Source: Streptomyces hygroscopicus (lineage in GTDB: Bacteria; Actinomycetota; Actinomycetes; Streptomycetales; Streptomycetaceae). Taken from it: a stretch of DNA of 64,000 bases. The DNA lies in the NCBI GenBank assembly GCA_002021875.1, contig CP018627.1:2852001-2916000 (forward strand), in the 5' to 3' direction. Positions 28,946 through 37,631 of this stretch are shown here, piece after piece. Made by a program: the position numbers and the translations under genes. A model generated the notes under the pieces. That model was not told where the DNA came from, searched no databases, and saw nothing but the letters and a program-made list of their open reading frames with translations. How positions within the stretch are numbered: position 1 is the stretch's first letter; every line of letters starts with the position of its first letter.

Positions 28946-29071
28946 TGCGTCCCGAAGGGGCGCTTCCCGAAGTCGGCCCAGCCCGGCGCGAAGAAGGACC
29001 TCGAGGAGGTCTACCACGCCGAGGACCGCGAACACGCGCTGAAGGCCGTCGCGGCATTTGAAAAGACGTAG
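28946..29071 (+). pseudogene. IS256 (mutator)-type transposase fragment
   Basis: The forward frame reads KGRFPKSAQPGAKKDLEEVYHAEDREHALKAV, the well-conserved C-terminal region of IS256 transposases (AQPxAKK-x-L-x-E-I-Y-x-AED). It ends at TAG 29069-29071 after AAFEKT. Only about 40 residues remain. Confidence 0.7.
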
Positions 29072-29105
29072 GCGGCCTGAACCACGTCACCGCGGCTTGC
29101 GATGC

Positions 29106-29909
29106 TCAGTCCGACAGTTCCCACAGCAACCGGTAGTACATGATCCGTTCCAGGTCCGGCTCGACTCCGTAGGCTTCGAGCAGTGGCTCTTCCCATCCCG
29201 GACCGTAGTTCCACTGCGTACTCCATGTGGCAACAGCGAGGTCGGCCCAGCGGTCCGCGACACCGAGCGTGCCGAGGTCGACGTGTCCCGTGCACGTGCC
29301 GTCGTCACCGACCAGGGTGTTGGGAGCGCAGGCGTCGCCATGGCAGACGACGAGCCGGTCGACGGGCGGGATGTCGGTGAGCACGCCGAGCGCGTGCTCG
29401 ACAGTGCCGAAGTGTTGAAGGTCTGGAGACCAGTCCGCCGACCTGGTCAGGCCCGCCGCCGCTCGTGACCGCGCACTCTCCAGGCGATTTTCGGCCGACC
29501 AGTCGAACGGGCAGTTCGCGACGGGCAGTGCGTCATGGAGCGCCCGCAGCCCGGAGCCGATCGCGCGTACCGCGGTAGCGGGGTCGCGCTTCCAGTGATC
29601 GTCCACCGCCATACGTCCGGGCAAGCCATGGGTGATGATCCAGGACCCCATTTCGTCAGCGCCCTCACCGAGTACCCGCGGCACCACGGTGAACCTCGCC
29701 GCCCACCGCAGGCGTGCCACCTCAGCCGCAAGGTCGATACCGCTGCCGACCGGCGTCCACTTCACAAACTGCCGTGTATCACCCAAGCCGACTTGGAACG
29801 TCAACCCGCCGAGTTCGTTCTTCCAGACGGCCCGTACCGGCTGCCCCGCCGCGAGCTCGGCAACGATACGTGGAGGCTCGACAGGTCCTTGGGGCGAGGT
29901 GGCGATCAC
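29106..29909 (-). CDS. APH(3')-like aminoglycoside phosphotransferase
   Basis: From GTG 29909 the product is 267 aa, the normal APH(3') length. It shows the nucleotide-binding start, VKWTPVGSGIDLAAEVARLRW with the ATP-site lysine, and the hinge WIITHGLPGRMA. The catalytic loop VVCHGDACAPNTLV has H-G-D and Asn, and the magnesium loop HVDLGTLGVADRWADLA is typical of APH(3') (DLGRLGxADRYxDLA). The same frame is open upstream to 30353, but that part is a separate decayed gene. The enzyme would phosphorylate the 3'-hydroxyl of aminoglycosides; which compounds is unknown. Confidence 0.9.
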   Translation of the reverse strand: MIATSPQGPVEPPRIVAELAAGQPVRAVWKNELGGLTFQVGLGDTRQFVKWTPVGSGIDLAAEVARLRWAARFTVVPRVLGEGADEMGSWIITHGLPGRMAVDDHWKRDPATAVRAIGSGLRALHDALPVANCPFDWSAENRLESARSRAAAGLTRSADWSPDLQHFGTVEHALGVLTDIPPVDRLVVCHGDACAPNTLVGDDGTCTGHVDLGTLGVADRWADLAVATWSTQWNYGPGWEEPLLEAYGVEPDLERIMYYRLLWELSD

Positions 29910-30026
29910 CCGCTCAATCCCACCAGAGCGGCCGCGGGCCGGCCAACCATTTTCCGACACTTCGGTCAGCAGACCCTCCGACCAATCGCAATCGGCGCAC
30001 GCCAGGAGACGAGACAGTGCCGAAGC

Positions 30027-30315
30027 CTGGTCCGCGCCCCGAAGCTGGTAGGTGTTCATGAGTGCCTCCACGCCGTTGAACATCATGCTTGGTACGGGGA
30101 GCCAGTACTCGTAGTTCACCACCCCATTCAGAAGGGGCCCGAGCGCGCTTTTCACCGCTGTCGGCTGAGGGCCGGTCATGGCCCCCGCCGACCATCTTCG
30201 GTGCCCAGTCACTGCTACGCAGCGCCCGTACCAGGCCGATCGGGTCATCGAGGTAGGAGCACAGCAGGAGCAGGTCCGGGTCCTTGCTGGGCACGGAGCC
30301 GGTGATCGGCGCGAA
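30027..30315 (-). pseudogene. Fragment of an ABC substrate-binding protein, frameshifted
   Basis: Two reverse frames together give a segment typical of branched-chain amino-acid-type binding proteins. The first is PDLLLLCSYLDDPIGLVRAL, DWAPKMVGG (to about 30184). The second is MTGPQPTAVKSALGPLLNGV, YEYWLPVPSMMFNGVEALM (30179-30027). A frameshift at about 30183 separates them, and both ends are lost. It lies directly upstream of the phosphotransferase gene. Confidence 0.65.
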
Positions 30316-30418
30316 CTCGCTGGTCGACGGTCGCCGACCGCTCGTTGAAACACTGGGAGGGGGTGGGGCGCTCACGGCCGTGAGCGCCCCACCCCCTCCG
30401 GCTCAGCAGCGGCCGGCG

Positions 30419-31081
30419 CTACACGCCGGCACCATCGGCGGTGGGTGTGGCCAGCAGCTGCAACTCCCAGGCGAGCGCGATCCCGCTACCGCCACCGTGG
30501 TCGAAGAGAACCGGCGCGAGCGCGTCGGCCGTTGACTCGCGAGCCCAGTCGCGCTGCCATTCGCTGATCACGGCCATCCAGGTGATGGGCACCACGCCGG
30601 CCTGCTCCATGCGACGCACCGCCATGTCGTGCGTCTCGGCACTGACCCCGCCGCTGGCGTCCGTGACGACGAAGACGTCGTACCCCTCACCCAGCGCCTG
30701 GATGGCGGGCATGGCGACGCAGACCTCCGTCCACAGCCCGGCAATGATCAGCTTCTTGCGCCCCGTTCGCTCCACGACGTCGACGACGCGACGGTCTTCC
30801 CAGGTGTTGATGAACGTGCGGTTGATCGGCTTCTGGTCCGGGAAGACGTCCTGGAGGCCCTTGATGAGGTAGCCGCCACGTTCTTCTATCACCGTGGTCA
30901 GCACCGTGGGGACGTCGAACACCTTCGCGGCCTTGGCCAGGCCGACGACGTTGTTGACAATCATGGTTGGTTCGTGGCTGTTGAGATTGGAGAACTGGAA
31001 GGGCTGGTGGTCGATGAGCACCAGGACGCTTTCCTCGGGGGTAAGCAGTGCTTCGAGTCCGGCCTTTGCAGTGCGTGTCAC
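30419..31081 (-). CDS. Isochorismatase-family cysteine hydrolase (YcaC-like)
   Basis: The GTG at 31081 follows AAGGA and gives 220 aa. The family core is clear: VLVLIDHQPFQFSNL with the catalytic Asp, PTVLTTVIEERGG with a lysine-region strand (YLIKGLQDVF), and IIAGLWTEVCVAMPAIQAL with the nucleophile Cys after the cis-peptide region. YcaC-like members are hydrolases of uncertain substrate, often tied to small amides. It is divergent from a LysR gene across 245 bases, so LysR control is likely. Confidence 0.88.
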   Translation of the reverse strand: MTRTAKAGLEALLTPEESVLVLIDHQPFQFSNLNSHEPTMIVNNVVGLAKAAKVFDVPTVLTTVIEERGGYLIKGLQDVFPDQKPINRTFINTWEDRRVVDVVERTGRKKLIIAGLWTEVCVAMPAIQALGEGYDVFVVTDASGGVSAETHDMAVRRMEQAGVVPITWMAVISEWQRDWARESTADALAPVLFDHGGGSGIALAWELQLLATPTADGAGV

Positions 31082-31326
31082 GATGGTTCCTTCTGCGTGA
31101 TGGGTTGAGCGTTCGATGGTGAGAGTCAGAGCTGTTCGGGTGCTGCTCTCCTTGCCGGGCTGATGTGCCACGGAGGCCGGTCACGTCAACCGAGACCGGA
31201 TCCGACCAGGCTCGGCCAGAGTCGACGGCGCAGGTGGGAACGTCTCCAGTGGCGTGAAACGACGCTACGGCGGCCATCCGGCGGGCGTCCAAGACTTGTC
31301 CGGACGCCGGGCAATAGGATTCGTCT

Positions 31327-32256
31327 ATGGATGTCAGCCCCCGCGTCCTCCGCTACTTCATGGCCGTAGCCGAGGAACTCCACTTCGGCCGCGCAGCCAT
31401 GCGTCTCTACATCTCCCAGCCGTCCCTGAGTCATCAGATCCGCAAGCTTGAGGAGACCCTCGAAACCCCGCTCTTTGTGCGTTCGAGCCGTCGGGTGCAG
31501 CTCACCGCGGCGGGCCGGACGCTGCTTCACGAGGCACCGATAGCGTTAGCCGCGCTGGAGCAAGCCGTGCAGCTCACCCGGCGGGCCGGGTCAGGGATCG
31601 CGACGACGATTCGGTTGGGCTATACGCCGGTCACGAGCTTCGACACGCTCACGGTGCTTCTGGATGCTCTCCAGGAAGACCACCCCGACTTCACGGTCGA
31701 CCCTCGAGAGCTCTTCAGCGCCGAGATTCCCGAACGGCTCTGTGCCGGCGACCTGGACATCGGTCTCGCCCTCTCACCGCAGCCGCTCGACGGGGTAGGT
31801 GGCGAGATTCTCCGTGAAGAGTCCGTTTCCGCGCTCCTCAGCACTCGCCACCGCCTCGCTGCCGCACCGACGATCCCGGTGGCGGTCCTCCGCGACGAGA
31901 CGCTGCAGCTGTTCCCTCGCCGTCTCGCACCGGCGTACTACGACGGCATCGTCGCCGCGTGCCACGAAGCGGGCTTCTCACCTAAGATTCGCGCGTTCGA
32001 GGAACCGCCGGTAAACGCCATGCTCGCCCGGCTCTCCAGCGGAGGCGATGTCGGCTTGGCCCCTACATCGTTCGCTGAGCACGCCGCGAAGACCAGCACC
32101 AGCATCATTCGTCGCGATGTCGTCGATCCGTCGATCGTGGCAGAACTCTCGGTGCTGTGGCCCGCGAAGGATCCGTCGCCCGCCATTGCGAGCGTCCTCG
32201 CCACCGCCCGACGATGCGCTGAACACAATGGATGGCTACGCAGCCCCATCACATAG
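31327..32256 (+). CDS. LysR family transcriptional regulator
   Basis: This 309-aa protein has the LysR winged helix (LRYFMAVAEELHFGRAAMRL, ISQPSLSHQIRKLEETL, TPLFVRSSRRVQLTAAG). A periplasmic-binding-like effector domain follows (residues about 95-300, with IRLGYTPVTSF and GDLDIGLAL). It is divergent from the isochorismatase-family hydrolase gene, the standard arrangement for a LysR activator of its neighbour. No unusual residue or truncation is seen. Confidence 0.92.
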   Translation: MDVSPRVLRYFMAVAEELHFGRAAMRLYISQPSLSHQIRKLEETLETPLFVRSSRRVQLTAAGRTLLHEAPIALAALEQAVQLTRRAGSGIATTIRLGYTPVTSFDTLTVLLDALQEDHPDFTVDPRELFSAEIPERLCAGDLDIGLALSPQPLDGVGGEILREESVSALLSTRHRLAAAPTIPVAVLRDETLQLFPRRLAPAYYDGIVAACHEAGFSPKIRAFEEPPVNAMLARLSSGGDVGLAPTSFAEHAAKTSTSIIRRDVVDPSIVAELSVLWPAKDPSPAIASVLATARRCAEHNGWLRSPIT

Positions 32257-32354
32257 CGCCTGAAGCTACGGCCCGCAGCCTCGATCACCGAAGCGCCTCT
32301 CCTCACACCCGCCTCACGCCAACGCAGCGCGGCCCCGGCCAGGTTGGTAAAGCC

Positions 32355-33347
32355 TCACTGGCAACTTCGGGGGAAATCCATGCACCGCTGGATGGAGGGT
32401 ATGCCCATCGGGGCGTAGCGGTCGCCTGCCGCGGCTCCCACCGGGATCGCGGCGCTCAGCCCGGCGAGGGTCGCGGGGTCGAGTTCGATGGCCGCGGCGG
32501 CGACGTTCTGCTCGAGCCAGGTACGCCGCTTCGTTCCGGGGACAGCCGTGACGCCGTCCTGGGCGAGCACCCAGGCGAGCGCGAGTTGACCGGTCGTCAC
32601 GCCGAGGTTGTCCGCCGTCGCGACGATCCGGTCGAGAAGCGACAGGTTCTGTTCCAGGTTCGCGTCCGCGAAGCGCGGCGCGGTGCGACGGAAGTCGTGG
32701 GCCGGCAGGTCCCGCACCGATCGCACGGCCCCGGTGAGGAAGCCGCGGCCGAGCGGCGCGTACGCGACGAAGCCGATTCCCAGTTCACGGACCGTGTCGA
32801 GCACGCCGTTGACTTCGACGTTGCGGCTGAACAAGGAGTATTCGGTCTGTACCGCCGACAGCGGGGCCACTGTGTGCGCCGCCCGGATATTCGCCGGGGA
32901 CGCCTCGCTGATACCGAGGCACCGCAGCTTTCCCTCCGACACCAGATCGGCGAGGACGCCGAATGACTCCTCGACAGGCACACCCGGGTCGACCCGGTGC
33001 AGGTAGAACAGGTCGATGTGATCCGTGCCCAGCCGGCGCAACGAGCCTTCCACGCACGCCCTCAGGTAGTCGGGGCGCCCGTTGGGGCCGCCGACGATCT
33101 TCCCGGTCTCGTCGAGAGTGACGCCACCGCCCTTCGTCGCCACGATCAGTTCGTCAGGGCAGCCCTTCAGCGCCCGTCCGAGCAGTTCCTCGCCGCTGAA
33201 CGGCCCGTACATGTCCGCGGTGTCGAACATCGTGACGCCCAGCTCGACCGCCCGGTGAACGGTCCTGATCGCCTCCGCCTCGTCCGGGCTGTCGTACATC
33301 GCGGTCATGCCCATGGTGCCGAGGCGCCCCGGGCTGATGCGGGTCAT
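32355..33347 (-). CDS. Aldo/keto reductase
   Basis: From ATG 33347 the product is 330 aa. The barrel motifs are GTMGMTAMYDS near the start, MFDTADMYGPFSGEELLGRAL with the catalytic Asp and Tyr, LIVATKGG with Lys, and DLFYLHRVDPG with His. NADPH-site features are PLGRGFLTGA and AVPGTKRRTWLEQN. The usual first 10 or so residues before the GLGTMG motif are shortened and different (MTRISPGR). The gene starts inside a decayed regulator on the other strand, so its 5' end was probably rebuilt by rearrangement. AGGA lies seven bases before the ATG. Confidence 0.88.
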   Translation of the reverse strand: MTRISPGRLGTMGMTAMYDSPDEAEAIRTVHRAVELGVTMFDTADMYGPFSGEELLGRALKGCPDELIVATKGGGVTLDETGKIVGGPNGRPDYLRACVEGSLRRLGTDHIDLFYLHRVDPGVPVEESFGVLADLVSEGKLRCLGISEASPANIRAAHTVAPLSAVQTEYSLFSRNVEVNGVLDTVRELGIGFVAYAPLGRGFLTGAVRSVRDLPAHDFRRTAPRFADANLEQNLSLLDRIVATADNLGVTTGQLALAWVLAQDGVTAVPGTKRRTWLEQNVAAAAIELDPATLAGLSAAIPVGAAAGDRYAPMGIPSIQRCMDFPRSCQ

Positions 33348-33866
33348 GGACGTCCTGGCCGACAACACCGCGCAGGTCATGGGTCCGCTGGGCGAGACGT
33401 TGCTCCAGACGCCGTCCGCGGTGGCGCTGCTCGGCGACCAGACCCAGTACACCGGCAACGCCCGTAGCGCGACGTACCGCTGGTTCACCGATCCGGCCGC
33501 CCGTGAGCGATACGACCCGGCGGAGCACAGCGCGAACAGCCGGGTCAACGTCGCGCTGCTGCGCGCGGCTGTCACCCGCGACGGATCCGGCTCCCACGCG
33601 GCCGACCTGGCCGACGTCCTGCTGGGCACCAGCGAGGAGTTCGCCCGGCTGTGGGATCGCCACGAGGTGGGCCTGGGGTGGAGCGACACCAACGATTCGT
33701 CCATCCCCGGGTCGGACGGCTGGACCTCTACTGCCAGCTCCTGCTCGAGCCGGACCAGGGCCAGTCGCTTCTCATCTTCACCGCCACCCCGGGCACCGAA
33801 AGCCACGAGAAGCTCGCCCCGCTCACCGTGCTGGGCACCGATCAATTCGCCGCCGACCCCGAGTGA
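33340..33866 (+). pseudogene. XRE-family regulator remnant (MmyB-like C-terminal domain)
   Basis: The forward strand carries the ligand-binding half of an MmyB-like regulator: VMDVLADNTAQVMGPLGETL, YRWFTDPAARERYDPAEHSA, EFARLWDRHEV. Near 33670 the match moves to another frame (HPRVGRLDLYCQLLLEPDQ, LLIFTATPGTESHEKL), so there is a frameshift. The N-terminal helix-turn-helix is gone, replaced by the start of the opposing aldo/keto reductase gene. It is not functional. Confidence 0.75.
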
Positions 33867-33920
33867 CGCCTTCCGCGGCGTCGGCGGCACCCGCCCCTGG
33901 CCGTGCCGGGGAGTTCGTCG

Positions 33921-33968
33921 TTGACAGACTTGGCTAACTCGATTAGCTTTTAGCTAACGAAATTAGCC
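33921..33968 (+). promoter_or_regulatory. Promoter with two tandem TetR-type operators
   Basis: TTGACA (33921-33926) and TAGCTT (33944-33949) are 17 bases apart, a good sigma-70-like promoter. Two 17-bp palindromes overlap or follow it: GGCTAA-N5-TTAGCT (33932-33948) and AGCTAA-N5-TTAGCC (33952-33968). They lie upstream of the hydrolase-TetR operon and probably serve autoregulation by that TetR. Confidence 0.75.
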
Positions 33969-33984
33969 AGAGCTGAGGGATGTC

Positions 33985-34821
33985 ATGACCGAGTACCTTG
34001 CCGTCGACGGCGGCACGATTGCCTATGAGGTGGCGGGGTCCGGACCGCTGATCGTTCTCGCCCACGGCATGGGCGACAGCCGCGCCGCGTACCGAGCCGT
34101 GATCCCGCCCCTGGTGGCGGCGGGCTATCGGGTCGCCGCGGTCGATCTGCGCGGCTGCGGCGAGTCCGGTGTCGGCCGGCCGGCCTGGAGCCGCACCGCC
34201 ATCGCCGGCGACCTGCTGGCCGTGATCCGCCACCTGGGCGGCCCGGCCCTGCTCGTCGGCCACTCGATCTCCGGCGGCGCCGCCACCATCGCCGCGGCAC
34301 GGGAGCCCTCGCTGATCACCGCGGTGGTCGAGTTGGCGCCGTTCACCCGCAAGCAGTCGATCCGCCTCGGCGACCTGCGGGTCAAGCGCTTCCGGCAGGG
34401 CATGCTGCGGCTGCTCGGCACGGGCGTGTTCGGCAGTGTGCCGCTCTGGCGCTCGTACCTCGACGTGGCCTACCCCGGCGTGAAGCCGGCCGACTGGGCC
34501 GAGCGGCTCGGCCGCATCGACTCCCTGCTGCGCGAGCCGGGCCGGATGAAGGCCCTGCGGGGCATGGGCCGCAGCGCCCCGACCGACGCCGGCGCACAGC
34601 TCGGCAACGTCCGCTGCCCGGTCCTGGTCGTGATGGGCACACTCGACCCCGACTGGGCCGACCCGCACGCCGAGGGTTCGGCGATCGTCGAGGCCCTGCC
34701 GTCCGGCCTCGGTCACCTTGAGATGATCGAGGGCGCGGGGCACTACCCGCACGACCAGTTCCCCAACCAGGTGGTTTCGCTGATGCTCGGCTTCCTCCGC
34801 TCGGACGCCGCTCATGCCTAG
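33985..34821 (+). CDS. Alpha/beta hydrolase
   Basis: The 278-aa product shows the hydrolase fold: LIVLAHGMGDSRAAYR (oxyanion H-G), AAVDLRGCGESG, and the nucleophile elbow LLVGHSISGGAAT with serine. VMGTLDPDWADPH gives the acid and IEGAGHYPHDQFP the histidine. TGAGGGA lies just before the ATG. It is the first gene of an operon with a TetR regulator (8-base overlap) under the tandem-operator promoter. Typical substrates are esters or lactones; the inducer may be the substrate. Confidence 0.9.
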   Translation: MTEYLAVDGGTIAYEVAGSGPLIVLAHGMGDSRAAYRAVIPPLVAAGYRVAAVDLRGCGESGVGRPAWSRTAIAGDLLAVIRHLGGPALLVGHSISGGAATIAAAREPSLITAVVELAPFTRKQSIRLGDLRVKRFRQGMLRLLGTGVFGSVPLWRSYLDVAYPGVKPADWAERLGRIDSLLREPGRMKALRGMGRSAPTDAGAQLGNVRCPVLVVMGTLDPDWADPHAEGSAIVEALPSGLGHLEMIEGAGHYPHDQFPNQVVSLMLGFLRSDAAHA

Positions 34822-35377
34822 GGCCGGCCTGGACCCGACGGCCGTGGTCACGGCCGGGGCCGCCCTCGCCGACGAGGTGGGCCTCGCGGGCCTGACGATG
34901 GGTCTGCTGGCCGAGCGGGTCGGCGTGCGCACCCCGTCCCTGTACAAGCACGTGGGCGGCCAGGAAGACCTCAACCGGCGCATCGCGGCCCTGGCGCTGA
35001 GCGAGGCCGCCGACGCCGTGGGCGGCGCGGTCCAGGGGTACGCGGGCCGCGACGCCCTGGCGGCCGCGGCGCGCGCCTTCCGCGCCTTCGTCCTGGAGCA
35101 CCCCGGCCGGTACGCCGCGACCATCGGCCTGGAACCCTCCGGCCCGGACGACCCACTGGCCACCGCGAGTCAGCGGCTGCTCGACGCGTTCACGGCGGTC
35201 CTGCGCGGCTACGACATCGCGGAGTCCGACGTGAACCACGCCCTGCGCATGCTCCGCAGCCTCTGCCACGGCTTCGCCACCTTGCAGTCGGCGGGCGGCT
35301 TCCAGTGGAGCACCGACATCGACGAGAGCTTCGAGTGGCTGATCGCCTTCGCCGACCGGGGGCTACGCGCCAGGTGA
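34814..35377 (+). CDS. TetR/AcrR family regulator (WHG-domain type)
   Basis: This 187-aa protein has the TetR helix-turn-helix (AALADEVGLAGLTMGLLAER, VGVRTPSLYKHVGGQEDLN). A C-terminal domain follows with LEHPGRYAATIG and RSLCHGFATLQSAGGF, typical of the WHG subgroup. Its ATG overlaps the hydrolase gene end by eight bases. The two 17-bp palindromes ahead of the operon are the likely operator, giving negative autoregulation. Confidence 0.9.
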   Translation: MPRAGLDPTAVVTAGAALADEVGLAGLTMGLLAERVGVRTPSLYKHVGGQEDLNRRIAALALSEAADAVGGAVQGYAGRDALAAAARAFRAFVLEHPGRYAATIGLEPSGPDDPLATASQRLLDAFTAVLRGYDIAESDVNHALRMLRSLCHGFATLQSAGGFQWSTDIDESFEWLIAFADRGLRAR

Positions 35378-35438
35378 GCACGCTGCCGCACGGGTCTGCG
35401 AGCCTTCCCGGCAGGCACCGGCCGTACCGGCCTCGGAG

Positions 35439-36059
35439 TCACGCCTCCAAGCGCTTGCTCCAAGGGTGAGGTCCGTACGACTTGGTGATCGCGTCGGCGA
35501 GCCATCGCCGTCGCTGTTCCGTCAGCAACGGCAGTGCCGCGTCGAAGTCCTCTTCGTCCTTGGGCCGTGGTGCGTTGGCCTTGTAGTAGAGCTGCACGTC
35601 CGGGGCCAGAAAGGGAATACCGGCGGCCGAAGTCATCCCCAGTGCGCTGATCGGCCTGCGCACTCGGGAGTCACGCCGTGACACCCATTCGTGACCGCAG
35701 GACTCATCGAGCATGACCTGGATGCGCCAAGGATCATCCGGTCCAGGTCGGCACCAGATGTCGTGAACGCCGAGAGGCAGAACCTCGTCCGGCATCCATG
35801 GACGCAGGCTCCCCGGCGGATCGGCGCACCACCATTGCCAGCCCGCCAGAACCTGCTGGGCCATGAGCTGGTCCTGGCGAAGCAGGAGAACATCGATGTC
35901 GCCATGGCTTCGGATCGGACGGCCCACCGCGAGTTCGATCGCCAGTCCCCCGGCTACCCACCAACCAGCTTCCTGATCGGAGAAACGCGCGACAACTTCC
36001 GTCAAGGGAGAGGGATCCCACCGGCCGAAGGGAGCCTGAGCATGTGTCATGCCGCCCAT
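35439..36059 (-). CDS. Nucleotidyltransferase-like protein (AadB/lincosamide NTase type)
   Basis: The 206-aa product contains the nucleotidyltransferase signature WWVAGGLAIELAVGRPI, SHGDIDVLLLRQD, in which G-G and D-I-D hold the metal site. DIWCRPGPDDPWRIQVMLDES and FLAPDVQLYYKANAPRPKDEEDF follow, a pattern of ANT(2'')/LinB-like minimal NTases and related toxin-antitoxin-type proteins. ATG 36050 is an alternative start. Function could be antibiotic adenylylation or something else; the family is broad. Confidence 0.8.
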   Translation of the reverse strand: MGGMTHAQAPFGRWDPSPLTEVVARFSDQEAGWWVAGGLAIELAVGRPIRSHGDIDVLLLRQDQLMAQQVLAGWQWWCADPPGSLRPWMPDEVLPLGVHDIWCRPGPDDPWRIQVMLDESCGHEWVSRRDSRVRRPISALGMTSAAGIPFLAPDVQLYYKANAPRPKDEEDFDAALPLLTEQRRRWLADAITKSYGPHPWSKRLEA

Positions 36060-36221
36060 CGTCTACTGACTCTGACTGAGCATCGTCCGGCCGGCCGCTG
36101 TCGCCGCTTGCGCGGAGAGCACCCTTCGCGACCCGTGGTGCCGTACCTGAGGGGTAAATGACCTTGATATGAGTACGGCAGCGGATACCGGCGGGTTGGC
36201 CGGTTCCGTAGCGTCCCACGC

Positions 36222-36596
36222 ATGGAGAACACCGGCACTGCTTCTGATGGTGCGGCCGGGCCGGACCGCCGCGGCGCCCCTCGTCGGCGCACCGCTGCCG
36301 GCTGGGCAGGGCTGATCGTCCTCGCGGTGGGAGTGCTGGTCCTCGGACTCTTCGTGGGGCTGGTGGGGCCTCTCTTCGCCATCGCTTGCGGTTCCTGCCC
36401 GGACGGTGTCCGGGGCCCGCAGCGTTTCGGCGATGCCCTGATAGCCATCGCACGGTACGCGGTGCCGTTCGCGACGCTGGGGACCGTCATGGGGATGTTC
36501 CATCCGCGAGGTGGCGCCCGCGTGGGCGGCATCGGGCTGGGGGCACTGGTGATGCTGCTGATCTTGATGCTGGCTCTCGGCCAGTCCACCGCCTGA
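36222..36596 (+). CDS. Small membrane protein
   Basis: The 124-aa product has a charged N-terminus (DRRGAPRRRTAAG) and about three membrane spans (GLIVLAVGVLVLGLFVGLVG, AIARYAVPFATLGTVMGMF, GIGLGALVMLLILMLALG). Two cysteines stand in an external-type loop (FAIACGSCPDG). No family is recognised. It is transcribed alone. Confidence 0.7.
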   Translation: MENTGTASDGAAGPDRRGAPRRRTAAGWAGLIVLAVGVLVLGLFVGLVGPLFAIACGSCPDGVRGPQRFGDALIAIARYAVPFATLGTVMGMFHPRGGARVGGIGLGALVMLLILMLALGQSTA

Positions 36597-36719
36597 CACA
36601 AACCGGTGCGACCCCGACCGCTTCGGCATCGCCCGTACCCCCCCAACCGCCGCCTCGGGCCCATGGACCTCAACTGACCGCGGACTTCTCGCCTCATCGA
36701 CGTGGGAATCGCCTCGATA

Positions 36720-37373
36720 TCAGCGGGTGTGCTTTGACTTCGTGCTCTTCACGATGGTCACCTGGGGGTTCTCCGGGACCGGGCTCCCAGAGTCCCGTGC
36801 GATGAGTTCGGCGGGCCACGAAGTCCCGGGATACAAGCCGACCGCTTCGCTCTTCATGCGAACCGTCGCATCAAATCCATGATCGCCGCTAACGCGGACG
36901 GCGACTTCGTAGAAGGCACGTTGATCGCCACGGTTGGTGATCTTTATCGGCACCGTTAAAGCGGATCCGCTGCGAACGGGCTCGAAGACCGTCACATCCC
37001 CCTGGGTCACGACAGGATGCCTGAAGTGCTCCCCCTCCCTGGCCTCCCCCGGCGTGACCGGAACCCCGCTTGGAGCCGCCGCGGCCCGTTCTCTGCCTGC
37101 CTCCTCTTGAGCTCTCTGCATAGCCGTCTGAGGAGTGGGGGAGCTTCCTGCCGCTGACGCGGAAGGGTCGGGAGTGCCCGAGGAGGAAGGTGATTCCGTG
37201 GCGTTCAAGGCCCTTGAGGGCGGTGCCGTGGCAGCGCTGGAGTCACCTCCATCGGCGCCGCACGCGGTGGTGAGGACCCCGGCTGACAACATCAGCGCGG
37301 TGAGAGTGAGCGCCGAACCGCGCCCTCCCGGCCGACGGCGGGTGAGGGCGGAACGCTGTGCCGATGTGTGCAT
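36720..37373 (-). CDS. Putative lipoprotein with DUF4352-like domain
   Basis: The 217-aa product has a signal with lipobox LTTAC (ALTLTALMLSAGVLTTACG). A long Ser/Pro/Thr linker follows, then a beta domain (VTVFEPVRSGSALTVPIKIT, FDATVRMKSEAVGLYPG) shaped like the Telomeric/DUF4352 extracellular beta-sandwich of actinomycetes. It should be anchored outside the membrane. Function is unknown. Confidence 0.75.
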   Translation of the reverse strand: MHTSAQRSALTRRRPGGRGSALTLTALMLSAGVLTTACGADGGDSSAATAPPSRALNATESPSSSGTPDPSASAAGSSPTPQTAMQRAQEEAGRERAAAAPSGVPVTPGEAREGEHFRHPVVTQGDVTVFEPVRSGSALTVPIKITNRGDQRAFYEVAVRVSGDHGFDATVRMKSEAVGLYPGTSWPAELIARDSGSPVPENPQVTIVKSTKSKHTR

Positions 37374-37631
37374 GTTTCCGTTCCACTGCTAGGCGACGTG
37401 ACGTGGACCTGATTGTCGTGCGGTCGACGCGTAATTCTCGTGCGCGGGGTCAATTCTCAGCCGCAGAGGGGGTCGCGTACCGCGTCAATGATCGCCAGGC
37501 GGCGCAGCGTTCCTCGACGGCCTTGAGCAGGCCCTCCGGGCCGCAGCAGTCCTGCGGGTGGAGGCGTGTTCGGGCGTGCCTTCCCACAGGGTGTCGTGGA
37601 CGTGGCGGCACAAGCCGTCGGGCGGCGGTGG

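Noticed and set aside
29106..30353. A 415-aa fused phosphotransferase
   Set aside because: The upstream half is a frameshifted fragment of an ABC substrate-binding protein; the kinase is complete from 29909.
32355..33890. One 511-aa aldo/keto reductase starting at 33890
   Set aside because: The first 180 codons are the antisense of an MmyB-like regulator remnant and show no reductase sequence.
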